In this document: positions 1 to 9,528 of the stretch, in pieces
Numbering within the stretch: position 1 is the stretch's first letter
Layout: the number at the start of each line of letters is the position of its first letter
Assembly: GCA_016710595.1 (NCBI GenBank)
Contig: JADJVM010000008.1
Location: 496,001-560,000, forward strand
Length of the DNA stretch: 64,000 nucleotides
Source: Niastella sp.
Lineage (GTDB): Bacteria > Bacteroidota > Bacteroidia > Chitinophagales > Chitinophagaceae
Reading direction: 5' to 3'
The notes under the pieces: model-generated
Seen by the model: only the letters and a program-made list of their open reading frames with translations
Database searches by the model: none
What the model was told of the DNA's origin: nothing
Translations under genes and position numbers: made by a program

Positions 1-1189
1 CGGTTATTTGTTGTATTGAAAATGCATTTATTTTTTGCAGGTATTGCGGCTTTTTCACATCCCGGTTGTATTGTGGTGCACCGCCGCCCAGTACCAATTC
101 ATCAGCAGGCAATTCGGCTTCGTGTACACCGTTCATAAAGAACTGCAGCATACCATCATCCGTTACTTCACCAATAGGGCTGCAAGGCAAATCCCATTTT
201 TCAAATACATCAATAACGGCTTGTTCTTTTCCTTTTTGCACCACCATCAACATACGTTCCTGGCTTTCGCTGAGTAAAAGTTCCCAGGCCTTCATGTGTG
301 CCTGGCGTGTAGGAACCTTATCTAAATCAATGCGCATACCGCACTTTCCCTTCGCACTCATTTCGGCAGTAGAGCAAATGATACCGGCTGCGCCCATATC
401 CTGCATACCTACCACAGCGCCTGTTTGAATGACTTCTAAGCAAGCTTCCAGTAATTTTTTTTCCTGAAAGGGGTCTCCTACTTGTACGGCAGGCAATTCT
501 TCTGCACTATCTTCCGTAATTTCTGCACTGGCAAAAGAGGCGCCCCCAATACCATCTTTACCCGTAGCGCTACCAACAAAAAAAACAGGATTGCCTTTAC
601 CCGTTGCTGTGGCAGATACGGTTTCTCCATTTTTTACAATACCCACACTCATCGCATTTACCAACGGGTTTGTATGATAGCAGTTTTCAAAATAAATTTC
701 ACCACCTACCGTAGGTACTCCAAAACAATTTCCATAATGGCCAATACCATGTACTACGCCTGCAAGCAGGTGTTGTGTTTTTGCCTCTTCTAATTTCCCA
801 AATCGCAATGAATTTAATGATGCAATGGGACGGGCACCCATCGTAAAAATATCCCGGTTTATACCTCCTACGCCGGTAGCAGCTCCCTGGAAGGGCTCAA
901 TTGCTGAGGGATGATTGTGCGATTCAATTTTAAAAACCACTCCATATCCATCGCCGATATTCATTAATCCTGCATTTTCATCACCTGCTTTTACAAGCAT
1001 TTTCTCACCATCCCGGGGCAATGTCTTGAGCCATTTAATTGAATTCTTGTAACTGCAATGTTCGCTCCACATGCCACTAAAGGCACAGAGTTCGGTAAAA
1101 TTTGGTGTACGGCCCAGCTTTTTTATAATGAGTTCAAATTCTTCTTCTGTAATGCGAAGTTTGGCAGCCGTTGCAGCAGTAATTTCCAT
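1..1189 (-). CDS. purL: Phosphoribosylformylglycinamidine synthase subunit PurL (5' part, runs off left edge)
   Basis: Purine biosynthesis enzyme that converts FGAR to FGAM using ATP and glutamine-derived ammonia. Reading the minus strand from the ATG at 1189 gives about 396 open codons to the window edge. They include the PurL signatures ELCAFSGMWSEHCSYKNS, the ATP/Mg motif KIESHNHPSAIEP, FQGAATGVGGI, GVPTVGGEIYF and VQVGDPFQEKKLLEA. This is roughly half of a stand-alone small PurL. The start is supported by a TAnnTTTG box 27-34 nt upstream. A divergent membrane-protein gene begins 39 bp away. Family assignment is very secure; the C-terminal half lies outside the window. Confidence 0.97.
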   Translation of the reverse strand, partial: MEITAATAAKLRITEEEFELIIKKLGRTPNFTELCAFSGMWSEHCSYKNSIKWLKTLPRDGEKMLVKAGDENAGLMNIGDGYGVVFKIESHNHPSAIEPFQGAATGVGGINRDIFTMGARPIASLNSLRFGKLEEAKTQHLLAGVVHGIGHYGNCFGVPTVGGEIYFENCYHTNPLVNAMSVGIVKNGETVSATATGKGNPVFFVGSATGKDGIGGASFASAEITEDSAEELPAVQVGDPFQEKKLLEACLEVIQTGAVVGMQDMGAAGIICSTAEMSAKGKCGMRIDLDKVPTRQAHMKAWELLLSESQERMLMVVQKGKEQAVIDVFEKWDLPCSPIGEVTDDGMLQFFMNGVHEAELPADELVLGGGAPQYNRDVKKPQYLQKINAFSIQQIT

Positions 1190-1215
1190 AAAAAAAGGGG
1201 TATTATTTCAGATTG

Positions 1216-1223
1216 CAAAGGTA
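1216..1223 (-). promoter_or_regulatory. Bacteroidota -7 box upstream of purL
   Basis: The minus strand reads TACCTTTG, an exact match to TAnnTTTG. It would place the transcription start about 20-25 nt before the purL ATG at 1189. No convincing -33 TTTG was seen at the right spacing. Confidence 0.5.
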
Positions 1224-1228
1224 CATGG

Positions 1229-2551
1229 ATGCTCCCGATCTCTAAGAACTTACTAAGAATTATTTTAACTATCTTCCCACATAAAAGTGATCCTTTGTAC
1301 TACCTGCTTTTTATTGTTTATTTATTTTTTGCCGGGGTCTTATTGACCAAAAGCCGTTTTATTGTAAGTACCGGCCTAAGCAAAAAAGAAATTCTTTTAC
1401 TATTTGTTTTAAAGTTAGTTGCCGGTTTTGTTTATTTACGTTGGATTTTATATGCTTATCCCAATACAAATGATTATGAAATACTAAATGGGTATGGGCA
1501 GGATGAGTATGCCATGCTGATGGATAAACCGGCACTTTTTATAAAATCAATTTTCCATACTAATTATGCTGAATATGGTAATTTTTTTGGAAGTTTTAAT
1601 TCTTACTGGAACGACCTTCGGGTAAATATATTAGCCAAATTCCTGGGCATCCTGAATATTTTCACACAGGGTAATATTTTTTTGAATACCCTGTTCTTTT
1701 GTTTCCTGGCTTTTTTTGCCCACATGACATTGTATAAAATTTTTAATAAAATTTACCCTCAAAAAAAATGGCCTATTCTGCTTTGCACCCTGGCCATTCC
1801 TTCATTATTATATGCCAGTACGTTACCGGGAAAAGATTCTGTAACCTTTATGGCGCTCTGCTTTTCATGTTATAGCCTGGTTCAATTATTTAAACAGGGA
1901 TCCAGCTTCAAACACCTGGTAAGCCTCATCTTTTTCGCAATCATATTGTTGCTCATTCGCAATTTTGTTTTCTTCGTTTTAATGCCCGGCATTGTGGCAT
2001 GGGTATTAGCTGAGAAAAAACCAATACCTGCAGGAAAGATTTTTGTTATAGTTTATGCCATCAGCATATTTTTTATTGGGCTAAGTGTTGGTTGGCAAAA
2101 CCCGCTAAGCCCCTATCAAATAATAAAATCAAAGCAAAAAGATTTTGCTGCGCTGGAAGGTACTACCACCATTAGTATGGATACTTTACAACCGGGTATA
2201 AAATCAATAGGGCTACAATCACTAAAAAGTGTAAACCGGGTAATCATGCGGCCTTATATATGGGAATCTTTTTCCAGTCCTTTAGTTTTTCCTGCGTTGG
2301 AAATTTTATGTATCCAAATCCTTCTTTTATTATTTATTTTTTACGGAAACAAAGGTGCTTTGTTCAAAACCCCATTCATTTATTTTTCACTCTTCTTTTC
2401 TATCAGCATTCTTTTCTTCATTGGTTTTATTGTGCCCAACCTGGGAGCCATTAATCGTTACCGGGCCATTTATCTTCCCTTTCTATTAACGCCGCTTTGC
2501 TGTGTAATACCATGGAAGAACCTGCCTTTCGTAAAACATATTAACATATAA
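1229..2551 (+). CDS. Polytopic membrane protein of unknown function
   Basis: Encodes 440 residues with about ten hydrophobic helices spread along its length and basic loops between them. The longest soluble stretch is around residues 75-140 (a Tyr/Asn-rich segment with GYGQDEYAMLMDKP). A second loop at about 290-330 ends before the final C-terminal helices. The layout resembles uncharacterised Bacteroidota membrane proteins next to polysaccharide or glycosyltransferase genes, but I recognise no catalytic motif. An open frame extends upstream to 1058, which would overlap purL antisense. The ATG at 1229 begins just where the hydrophobic N-terminus starts and is preferred. It is divergent from purL with a 39-bp gap, and function is unknown. 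Confidence 0.7.
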   Translation: MLPISKNLLRIILTIFPHKSDPLYYLLFIVYLFFAGVLLTKSRFIVSTGLSKKEILLLFVLKLVAGFVYLRWILYAYPNTNDYEILNGYGQDEYAMLMDKPALFIKSIFHTNYAEYGNFFGSFNSYWNDLRVNILAKFLGILNIFTQGNIFLNTLFFCFLAFFAHMTLYKIFNKIYPQKKWPILLCTLAIPSLLYASTLPGKDSVTFMALCFSCYSLVQLFKQGSSFKHLVSLIFFAIILLLIRNFVFFVLMPGIVAWVLAEKKPIPAGKIFVIVYAISIFFIGLSVGWQNPLSPYQIIKSKQKDFAALEGTTTISMDTLQPGIKSIGLQSLKSVNRVIMRPYIWESFSSPLVFPALEILCIQILLLLFIFYGNKGALFKTPFIYFSLFFSISILFFIGFIVPNLGAINRYRAIYLPFLLTPLCCVIPWKNLPFVKHINI

Positions 2552-2661
2552 AATATCTGTATTATTATTTAATATTTAGCTATTTTTTTGAACATTTATA
2601 AATAATTTATTTCTATTTTAAAAATAAATGCTTTCTTTTGCCATATAAATAATAAAAATAT

Positions 2662-4857
2662 ATGGACTCTTTACGCTTTTCAGCTATTTCCAAATTTTCG
2701 GGTAAACCAGAAAAAACAATCCCGGAGCCTTTGAAAAGGACTACGGCTATTTTTAATGAAAGTGTATTTACATTACAGACAGCACGTAAATTTTTAAGTG
2801 ACGAAGCCTATAAAAGCCTGGAAGAATCTACCCATTCAGGAAAAAAGATAGACCGAAATATGGGTAACCAAATTGCCAATGGGCTAAGGGCCTGGGCAGA
2901 AAGCAAAGGTGTGACCCATTTTTCCCATTGGTTTCAACCATTAACGGGAGCCAGTGCAGAAAAACATGATTCTTTTTTTACATTAAAAAGTGATGGCACA
3001 CCCATTGAAGAATTTGAAGGCGCTTCACTCATTCAGCAGGAGCCGGATGCTTCTTCATTCCCCAGTGGTGGATTAAGGGCAACTTTTGAAGCCCGTGGAT
3101 ACACCGCCTGGGATCCATCTTCACCTGCCTTTATCATGGAAATTGGAAATGGGCGTACATTATGTATCCCTACTATTTTTGTTTCTTATACAGGTGAATC
3201 ATTAGATACCAAAACTCCTTTATTAAAAGCATTGGTAGCTGTTGACAAAGCAGCATTGGATGTGTGCCAGTATTTTGATAAAAATATAAACCGGGTTACA
3301 CCTACTCTTGGTTGGGAGCAGGAATATTTTGTAATTGATGCAAACCTGGCCATTGCCCGGCCAGACATCATGCTTACCGGTCGTACCGTTTTTGGACATG
3401 CCCCGGCCAAAGGCCAACAATTAGAAGACCATTATTTTGGAGCTATCCCGGAAAGGGTTTATGCTTTTATGCGTGATTTTGAAAACGAAGCCTACAAACT
3501 GGGTATCCCTTTACGAACCCGGCACAATGAAGTAGCCCCTGCCCAGTTTGAATGTGCCCCGATATATGAAGAAACAAACCTGGCCATTGATCATAATACC
3601 CTGCTGATGGATATTATGGATCGTGTAGCCAAACGACATAATTTAAAAGTATTATTACATGAGAAGCCCTTTGCAGGTATTAATGGAAGCGGTAAACATA
3701 ACAACTGGAGCCTTTCAACCAATACCGGCGTAAACTTACTGGCACCGGGCAAAACGCCCAAGACGAACCTCATGTTCCTTACGTTTTTCATCAATACCAT
3801 TAAAGCGGTGCATGATTATGCTGCTTTATTAAGAGCTGCCATTGCAAGCGCCGGTAACGATCACCGCCTGGGCGCCAATGAGGCTCCACCAGCCATCATT
3901 TCAATCTTTATAGGCAAATTCTTAAAAGATGTATTGCAGGAAATTGAAGAGCGGGTAGGTGAAAATTTTGATGAAACGGATGAAGCTATGCTGAAGCTGG
4001 ATATTCATAAAAGCATACCGGAGCTGATGCTGGATAATACCGATCGCAACCGAACCTCTCCATTTGCTTTTACAGGAAATAAATTTGAATTCAGGGCAGT
4101 AGGATCTTCGGCAAATTGTGCCCATTCCATGACCACCCTGAATACCATCATGGCAGAAACACTTAAAAATTTTAAATTAGAAGTGGATACCCTTATTGAA
4201 AAAGGAGATAAAAAGGAAGTGGCCATTATGCATATCCTACAAAAATATATTGTAGAAAGCAAAACGGTACTTTTTGAAGGTGATGGGTATAGCGCCAGCT
4301 GGGAAGCTGAAGCAAAGAAAAGAGGTTTAGCTAATGTAAAAACCACACCACTGGCTTTAGACGCCTACATCAGTGATAAAGCAAAAAAACTCTTTGAGTC
4401 TAACGCTATTTATAGCCCTGCAGAATTAGAGGCTAGGCATGAGATTATGCTGGAAGAATATATTAAAAAAGTACAAATAGAAGCCAGGGTAATGGGCGAT
4501 TTGGCCACTACATTTGTATTGCCATCAGCAGTGAAATATCAAAATGTACTCATCCAAAATATTAATGGGCTCAAGCAAGCCGGATTAAAACCCGAAACGT
4601 ATGCCAATCAATTGCAAGTTTTAGAAAAGATCAGCAACCATATCAATATAATGAGCGATCATGTTGAGAAAATGATTGAAGCCCGTAAGAAAGCAAATAA
4701 AATAGAAGACTGCAGAAAAAAAGCGATCGCTTATTGCGATGATATTAAAGAAAAATATTTTGATATTATCCGGTACCATGTAGATAAACTGGAACTTATA
4801 GTAGATGATTCTTACTGGGCATTACCCAAGTACCGGGAAATATTATTCTTAAGATAA
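2662..4857 (+). CDS. glnN: Type III glutamine synthetase
   Basis: ATP-dependent synthesis of glutamine from glutamate and ammonia in the cytoplasm. The 731-residue length is typical of GSIII, which is much longer than GSI or GSII. Family features are visible: a GSIII N-terminal domain (THFSHWFQPLTG near residue 90), the catalytic-core motifs GWEQEYF near 218, RHNEVAPAQFE near 288, HEKPFAGINGSGKHNNWS near 332-349, and NRTSPFAFTGNKFEFRAVGS near 460. A GSIII-specific C-terminal extension rich in helices follows. It stands alone, preceded by about 110 bp of very AT-rich DNA, with no glnB or amt neighbour. No NtrC-like site was recognised. Product call is secure. Confidence 0.97.
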   Translation: MDSLRFSAISKFSGKPEKTIPEPLKRTTAIFNESVFTLQTARKFLSDEAYKSLEESTHSGKKIDRNMGNQIANGLRAWAESKGVTHFSHWFQPLTGASAEKHDSFFTLKSDGTPIEEFEGASLIQQEPDASSFPSGGLRATFEARGYTAWDPSSPAFIMEIGNGRTLCIPTIFVSYTGESLDTKTPLLKALVAVDKAALDVCQYFDKNINRVTPTLGWEQEYFVIDANLAIARPDIMLTGRTVFGHAPAKGQQLEDHYFGAIPERVYAFMRDFENEAYKLGIPLRTRHNEVAPAQFECAPIYEETNLAIDHNTLLMDIMDRVAKRHNLKVLLHEKPFAGINGSGKHNNWSLSTNTGVNLLAPGKTPKTNLMFLTFFINTIKAVHDYAALLRAAIASAGNDHRLGANEAPPAIISIFIGKFLKDVLQEIEERVGENFDETDEAMLKLDIHKSIPELMLDNTDRNRTSPFAFTGNKFEFRAVGSSANCAHSMTTLNTIMAETLKNFKLEVDTLIEKGDKKEVAIMHILQKYIVESKTVLFEGDGYSASWEAEAKKRGLANVKTTPLALDAYISDKAKKLFESNAIYSPAELEARHEIMLEEYIKKVQIEARVMGDLATTFVLPSAVKYQNVLIQNINGLKQAGLKPETYANQLQVLEKISNHINIMSDHVEKMIEARKKANKIEDCRKKAIAYCDDIKEKYFDIIRYHVDKLELIVDDSYWALPKYREILFLR

Positions 4858-4927
4858 ATCAATCATGAATATTTAACGGAGTTAACTAATCACAAATCCT
4901 TAACGAAAGGATGATTACATTTATAGC

Positions 4928-5878
4928 ATGAAGAAATTGATCCTATTTGTTTTTTGCATGGCAGGTTTATACAGTTTACCAGCACAGCAGAAAAAATATC
5001 ATACTGTAGATAGCAGGGTGCAGCAGGCAGGCGCTATGGCTGATAAAAACCTGGCGTTAATTGCAGCTACCATTACAGGTTCCTTTACAAATAAAGAGGA
5101 TAAAGCAAGGGCTATTTTTTATTGGATTGCCAATAATATTGCCTTAGACCCCAAGGGTATAAAAACAAACGATCAAAAAAACAGCGACCCTGTAAAAGTT
5201 ATAGAATTACGCAAAGCTACTTCGCTTGGATTTTCTTTATTGTTCCAGGAAATGTGCAGCCAGGCGAATATCCGCTGCTTATCTGTAGATGGTTATGTAA
5301 AAGATTTTCCGGAAGCAATAAATGATATTCCCGATGAAATGAATCATTCCTGGAATGTAGTGCAGCTTGGCCAAAGCCCCGAAGAATGGTATTATGTAGA
5401 TGCTGCCAAAGCCAGTGGATATTTGGATAAGAAATTTTCAATGTTTACCAAAAAATTCACAAGCGGATATTTTTTTGCAGATAAAATTTTATTTAACCTG
5501 GATCATTACCCGGATAATAAGGCATGGCAACTTGAAGATGGCGCCAGCTCTTTAAAAGAATTTTATGCACTACCTGTAATTGCTGCCAATGCTTATGATT
5601 TAGGCTTACAAAAGCCTAAACCTGCCACCGGCTTTCTCAGGATAAAAACAAATACTACAATCAGTTTTAGCATACCGTATAATGGAAGTCAAGTTGATAC
5701 CGTAACCCTTGTTACCGGGCAGGAAAAAAAGTTAAACAAACCCATCCCTGTGAATTTTAAAACAACTGACTATACCATCAGCTTTAACTATACTTTTAAA
5801 ACAGAAGCAGAATTCCCGCTTCGTATTTTTATTGATGGTAAGCAAGTACTTTCTTACCTTTTAGAAGTGAATGAATAA
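4928..5878 (+). CDS. Secreted transglutaminase-like superfamily protein, active-site Cys replaced
   Basis: Encodes 316 residues with a signal peptide (cleavage near SLPAQ, residue 20). A transglutaminase-like (papain-fold) domain spans about residues 55-170 and a beta-rich C-terminal domain about 200-316. Proteins of this type usually carry a Cys-His-Asp triad in the pattern GVCxGYA...H.WN...W..VD. Here the Cys position reads ATSLGF, giving Ser99, while His140 (NHSWN) and Asp158 (YYVDAAKASGY) are kept. The fold call is good, but peptidase or transglutaminase activity is doubtful. The gene is separated from glnN by 70 bp and probably has its own promoter. It may be a structural or binding protein of the envelope. 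Confidence 0.75.
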   Translation: MKKLILFVFCMAGLYSLPAQQKKYHTVDSRVQQAGAMADKNLALIAATITGSFTNKEDKARAIFYWIANNIALDPKGIKTNDQKNSDPVKVIELRKATSLGFSLLFQEMCSQANIRCLSVDGYVKDFPEAINDIPDEMNHSWNVVQLGQSPEEWYYVDAAKASGYLDKKFSMFTKKFTSGYFFADKILFNLDHYPDNKAWQLEDGASSLKEFYALPVIAANAYDLGLQKPKPATGFLRIKTNTTISFSIPYNGSQVDTVTLVTGQEKKLNKPIPVNFKTTDYTISFNYTFKTEAEFPLRIFIDGKQVLSYLLEVNE

Positions 5879-6016
5879 AAAACTTTACATCCTCTAACTG
5901 GAAGGCTTTCATCATTCATTAAATTGAAAAGGGAGAGCTTTCCTGGTATTAAAAAATAAAAGTAAATCCTAAACCAATAGAGTTTAAAAAAGATTGTGGA
6001 ATGTGTTGAAAAATTG

Positions 6017-6069
6017 TTTTTTTTGGGGGGGGTTTTTGGCTCCCCCCCGGGCTTTAACTAAAAAAAAAA
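6017..6069 (+). terminator. Hairpin built from homopolymer tracts (T8-G8 / C7 ... A10)
   Basis: T8 (6017-6024) and G8 (6025-6032) are followed by a short TTTTTGGCT spacer, then C7 (6042-6048) and, twelve bases later, A10 (6060-6069). G8 and C7 can form a very stable stem and T8/A10 could extend it with a bulge. It lies 140 bp downstream of the transglutaminase-like gene and before the opposing DsbA-like gene, so it could act as a terminator or roadblock. Such tracts are prone to sequencing error. Confidence 0.4.
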
Positions 6070-6089
6070 GCGTACTCATTGGTACGCTT
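6060..6089 (-). terminator. Intrinsic terminator of the DsbA-like gene
   Basis: A perfect 8-bp stem (AAGCGTAC at 6068-6075, GTACGCTT at 6082-6089) with a 6-nt loop. Read on the minus strand it is followed by a run of ten T. It starts 13 bp after the stop codon of the minus-strand gene ending at 6102, which is the classic layout. Confidence 0.85.
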
Positions 6090-6101
6090 ATTAAAAATGT
6101 T

Positions 6102-6671
6102 TTATGCTCTTTGCTTTGCAGGAGTCTTTTTACGATTTACTTTTTTAAGCGCCGCATTAATGGCCTTTGCCAGTTCATCATAAGTGGGTTTAGCCACCAG
6201 TTCACCGTTTACAAAAAAGGTAGGTACATCTTTTACACCACGGTCAATTCCTTCTTTTAAGTCGCCCTGAACCTGCCACCCAAAAGTAGCGTTCACCAGG
6301 TCATCAAGAAATTTTTTATTCTTAACACCGGCTTCTTTAGAATGTAATTTTAAACTCGTAGTTCCCAGGTTGCGCCTGTTTGCAAATAAGATATTATGCA
6401 TTTCCCAAAACTTACCATCTTGTGCAGTTGCTACTGCAGCTTCACCTGCTTTTAAGCTACGCTGGTGTATTTTAGTAAGCGGAAAATGACGGAAATTAAA
6501 CCTGATTTTTCCATCGAAATCTATCAATAGTTTTTTTACAATTTCATTCGCTTTTGCGCAAGCTTCACTTTCATATTCGCCAAACTCTTCTAATGTAACG
6601 GCGGCTTTAGGATTACCTACAAACACATCTCTTGGTTCAATAATTTCTAAAACCTCTTTCTTAAATGCCAT
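6102..6671 (-). CDS. DsbA/thioredoxin-fold protein lacking the first redox Cys
   Basis: Encodes 189 residues with no signal peptide and a basic tail (KKVNRKKTPAKQRA), so probably cytoplasmic. The fold matches the DsbA-like Thioredoxin_4 family: AAVTLEEFGEYE (residues 23-34), a central helical insert with HFPLTKIHQRSLKAGEAAVA, and the cis-proline loop DVPTFFVNGEL near 149-159. The usual CxxC reads S35-E-A-C38, so the nucleophilic Cys is a Ser and only the second Cys remains. It may therefore work as a single-Cys (glutathione-dependent or peroxidase-like) protein or as a non-redox protein. It lies downstream of clpB on the same strand with a 173-bp gap. Family call is good; activity is uncertain. 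Confidence 0.8.
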   Translation of the reverse strand: MAFKKEVLEIIEPRDVFVGNPKAAVTLEEFGEYESEACAKANEIVKKLLIDFDGKIRFNFRHFPLTKIHQRSLKAGEAAVATAQDGKFWEMHNILFANRRNLGTTSLKLHSKEAGVKNKKFLDDLVNATFGWQVQGDLKEGIDRGVKDVPTFFVNGELVAKPTYDELAKAINAALKKVNRKKTPAKQRA

Positions 6672-6844
6672 AATAATTCCTTTTATTTTTAATTAACCTA
6701 AAGTAACAAATTGGTTTACAATCGGATGAAGATAATATATTTTAAAAAACAAAGTCCAACCACTCGTACAATATTTTATTAATGTTTATATTACTCTATG
6801 ATTTTCAACGTATTAATAAAAATATAATTATCTATTTTCTTAAA

Positions 6845-9451
6845 TTATACAGGTTTAGGTACTTCATTTCTAAAAACAACATTTCCATCAAATACATCTA
6901 CCAAAACCGGTTTTTGCTTATCAATATCACCTGCCAGGATCCTTTTACTTAATTGATTCACAATTTGTTTTTGAATTAACCGCTTCAAAGGTCTTGCTCC
7001 AAATTGGGGATCGTAGCCGAATTCTGCTAAATAATCCAATGCATATTCACTAAACTCAAGTTGTATTCCATTTTGTGCCACCAATTTTTTAAGTCCGTTC
7101 AACTGTATTTGAATGATCCCTTTAATTTCTTTCCGCATCAAAGGCTGGAACATGATAATTTCATCTATCCGGTTCAAAAGTTCGGGGCGTATTGTTTTTT
7201 TGAGTAACTCCATCACTTCTGCTTTGGTACTATCCACTACCGTTTCAATATTATCTTCATTTACCTTTTCAAAATTTTCCTGGATGATGTGGCTTCCCAT
7301 ATTACTGGTCATGATAATAATTGTATTCTTAAAATTTACTACCCTGCCTTTATTATCAGTTAAGCGGCCATCATCTAAAACCTGTAACAACACATTAAAT
7401 ACATCGGGGTGTGCTTTTTCAATTTCATCGAGTAACACAACGGAATAAGGTTTTCTTCTTACTGCTTCAGTAAGCTGGCCACCTTCATCGTAACCTACAT
7501 AACCGGGAGGAGCACCTACCAATCGGCTTACGGTATGCTTTTCCTGGTATTCACTCATATCAATCCGGGTCATCATATTCTCATCATCAAATAAATATTC
7601 AGCCAGGGCTTTAGCCAATTCTGTTTTACCCACGCCTGTAGTACCCAGGAATATGAATGAACCAATTGGTTTCTTAGCATCCTGCAAACCGGCACGGCTC
7701 CTGCGTATGGCATCACTTACTGCTTCAATGGCTTCATTTTGGCCCACTACCCTGTTATGCAATTCCTCCTCAAGGTGAAGGAGTTTTTCCCTTTCACTTT
7801 GCAACATTTTTTGAACCGGAATCCCGGTAGTTTTAGCAACACTTTCTGCAATATCCTCTGCATCTACTTCTTCTTTTAGCAATCTCTTCTCAGATATTTC
7901 ATCTAATTGGCCGGTTAGTTCATTTATCTGGCTTTCTTTTTCTTTCATTTTGCCATATCGTATTTCAGCTACCCTGCCATATTCACCATTTCTTTCTGCC
8001 TGCTCAGCTTCTACTTTTAAATTCTCGATATCTGCTTTCGCATTTTGAATTTTTTCAACCAGTTCTTTTTCTTCTTTCCATTTACTTTTATATGTATCCC
8101 GTTCTACTGCCAGGTTTGCAATCTCAGTATTCAAGTCTTTTAACTTGTCATCATCATGTTCTCTTTTAATAGCTTCTCTCTCTATTTCCAATTGCCTGAT
8201 CTGTCTTTCTAATTTATCGAGTTCTTCAGGCATGCTATTCATTTCAAGCCTGAGCTTGGCAGCGCTTTCATCAATCAGGTCAATCGCTTTATCGGGTAAA
8301 AACCTGTCGGTAATATAACGATGGGATAATTCTACCGCCGCAATGATAGCTTCATCTTTAATGCGTACATGGTGATAGGTTTCATACCTGTCTTTTAATC
8401 CCCTTAAAATAGAAATGGCATCTTCAACCGTAGGTTCATCAATCATCACTTTTTGAAAACGCCTTTCGAGTGCTTTATCCTTTTCAAAAAACTTTTGGTA
8501 TTCATTGAGTGTTGTTGCACCAACTGCTCTTAACTCTCCCCTTGCCAGCGCCGGTTTTAAAATATTGGCCGCATCCATGGCTCCATCGCCACCGCCGGCA
8601 CCTACCAATGTATGTATTTCATCAATAAATAGGATGATCTCGCCGTCGGCAGATGTAACTTCTTTGACTACCGATTTTAATCTTTCTTCAAACTCTCCTT
8701 TATATTTCGCACCTGCAATTAGCTGCCCCATATCTAAAGCATAAATCACTTTTGATTTTAGATTTTCGGGTACATCGCCATTTACAATACGCATGGCCAA
8801 TCCTTCTGCAATGGCTGTTTTACCCACACCCGGTTCACCCACAAGGATAGGATTGTTTTTAGTACGGCGGCTTAAAATATGTAGTGTCCTCCTGATCTCT
8901 TCATCCCGCCCAATCACAGGGTCTAATTTTCCTGCACGGGCCAGTTCATTCAAATTCTTAGCATATTTATTCAATGCATTAAACTGGGTTTCCTGTGTTT
9001 GAGAACTTACGGTGTCACCTTTACGCAATTCTTTAATAGCAGCAGTTAAGCCTTTATCGGTTAATCCCGCATCTTTTAGCAGGTTAGCAACGGCATCGTT
9101 ACCCTGTACAATAGAGAGTAATAAATGCTCAGGGGTTACAAATTCATCTCCAAAAGTTTTTAATGAAGCATTTGCACGTAAGAGCATATTATTGGCTTCC
9201 CTGCCCATATTTTGAGCAGGCTCACCAGAAACGGTGGGGAGTTTTTTCAACAACTCTTTGAGTTTATTTTCTACCAGCTTTATGGATACATTGTTCTTTT
9301 TAAGGAGGTAATCTACGGGGCTGTCTTCTATATTTAGTAAAGCCTGTAATACATGCTCCGTTTCAATAGAAGGGTTCTTTGCGTTATACGCAAGTTGTTG
9401 TGCTTGTTGCAAGACCTCCGATGCCTTTATTGTGAAATTGTTTAAATTCAT
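6845..9451 (-). CDS. clpB: ATP-dependent disaggregase ClpB
   Basis: Hexameric AAA+ chaperone that rescues aggregated protein together with DnaK. At 868 residues it is full length. Domains in order: Clp N repeat domain (about 1-150); AAA-1 with Walker A GEPGVGKTAIAEGL (near 205) and Walker B ILFIDEIH; the coiled-coil middle domain (about 405-530), which separates ClpB from ClpA and ClpC; AAA-2 with GTTGVGKTELAKALAEYLFD and VVLLDEIEKAHPDVFN; and the C-terminal D2-small domain. The start is 38 bp from the longer reading of the divergent serine hydrolase and 77 bp from the preferred one. No CIRCE-like inverted repeat was seen upstream. Secure call. Confidence 0.98.
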   Translation of the reverse strand: MNLNNFTIKASEVLQQAQQLAYNAKNPSIETEHVLQALLNIEDSPVDYLLKKNNVSIKLVENKLKELLKKLPTVSGEPAQNMGREANNMLLRANASLKTFGDEFVTPEHLLLSIVQGNDAVANLLKDAGLTDKGLTAAIKELRKGDTVSSQTQETQFNALNKYAKNLNELARAGKLDPVIGRDEEIRRTLHILSRRTKNNPILVGEPGVGKTAIAEGLAMRIVNGDVPENLKSKVIYALDMGQLIAGAKYKGEFEERLKSVVKEVTSADGEIILFIDEIHTLVGAGGGDGAMDAANILKPALARGELRAVGATTLNEYQKFFEKDKALERRFQKVMIDEPTVEDAISILRGLKDRYETYHHVRIKDEAIIAAVELSHRYITDRFLPDKAIDLIDESAAKLRLEMNSMPEELDKLERQIRQLEIEREAIKREHDDDKLKDLNTEIANLAVERDTYKSKWKEEKELVEKIQNAKADIENLKVEAEQAERNGEYGRVAEIRYGKMKEKESQINELTGQLDEISEKRLLKEEVDAEDIAESVAKTTGIPVQKMLQSEREKLLHLEEELHNRVVGQNEAIEAVSDAIRRSRAGLQDAKKPIGSFIFLGTTGVGKTELAKALAEYLFDDENMMTRIDMSEYQEKHTVSRLVGAPPGYVGYDEGGQLTEAVRRKPYSVVLLDEIEKAHPDVFNVLLQVLDDGRLTDNKGRVVNFKNTIIIMTSNMGSHIIQENFEKVNEDNIETVVDSTKAEVMELLKKTIRPELLNRIDEIIMFQPLMRKEIKGIIQIQLNGLKKLVAQNGIQLEFSEYALDYLAEFGYDPQFGARPLKRLIQKQIVNQLSKRILAGDIDKQKPVLVDVFDGNVVFRNEVPKPV

Positions 9452-9528
9452 AGCTTTATATTCTTTATTCTTCTTTTATTTAAACCTTTATGTACAAAAC
9501 CAAGTCCAACTCCATAAATCCTGCTATT

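Noticed and set aside
1058..1228. N-terminal extension of the membrane protein gene
   Set aside because: Would overlap purL antisense; the extension is not protein-like and the ATG at 1229 fits better.
5994..6260. Plus-strand 88-codon frame through the homopolymer hairpin
   Set aside because: Translates tandem homopolymers and runs antisense into the DsbA-like gene; low-complexity and no family.
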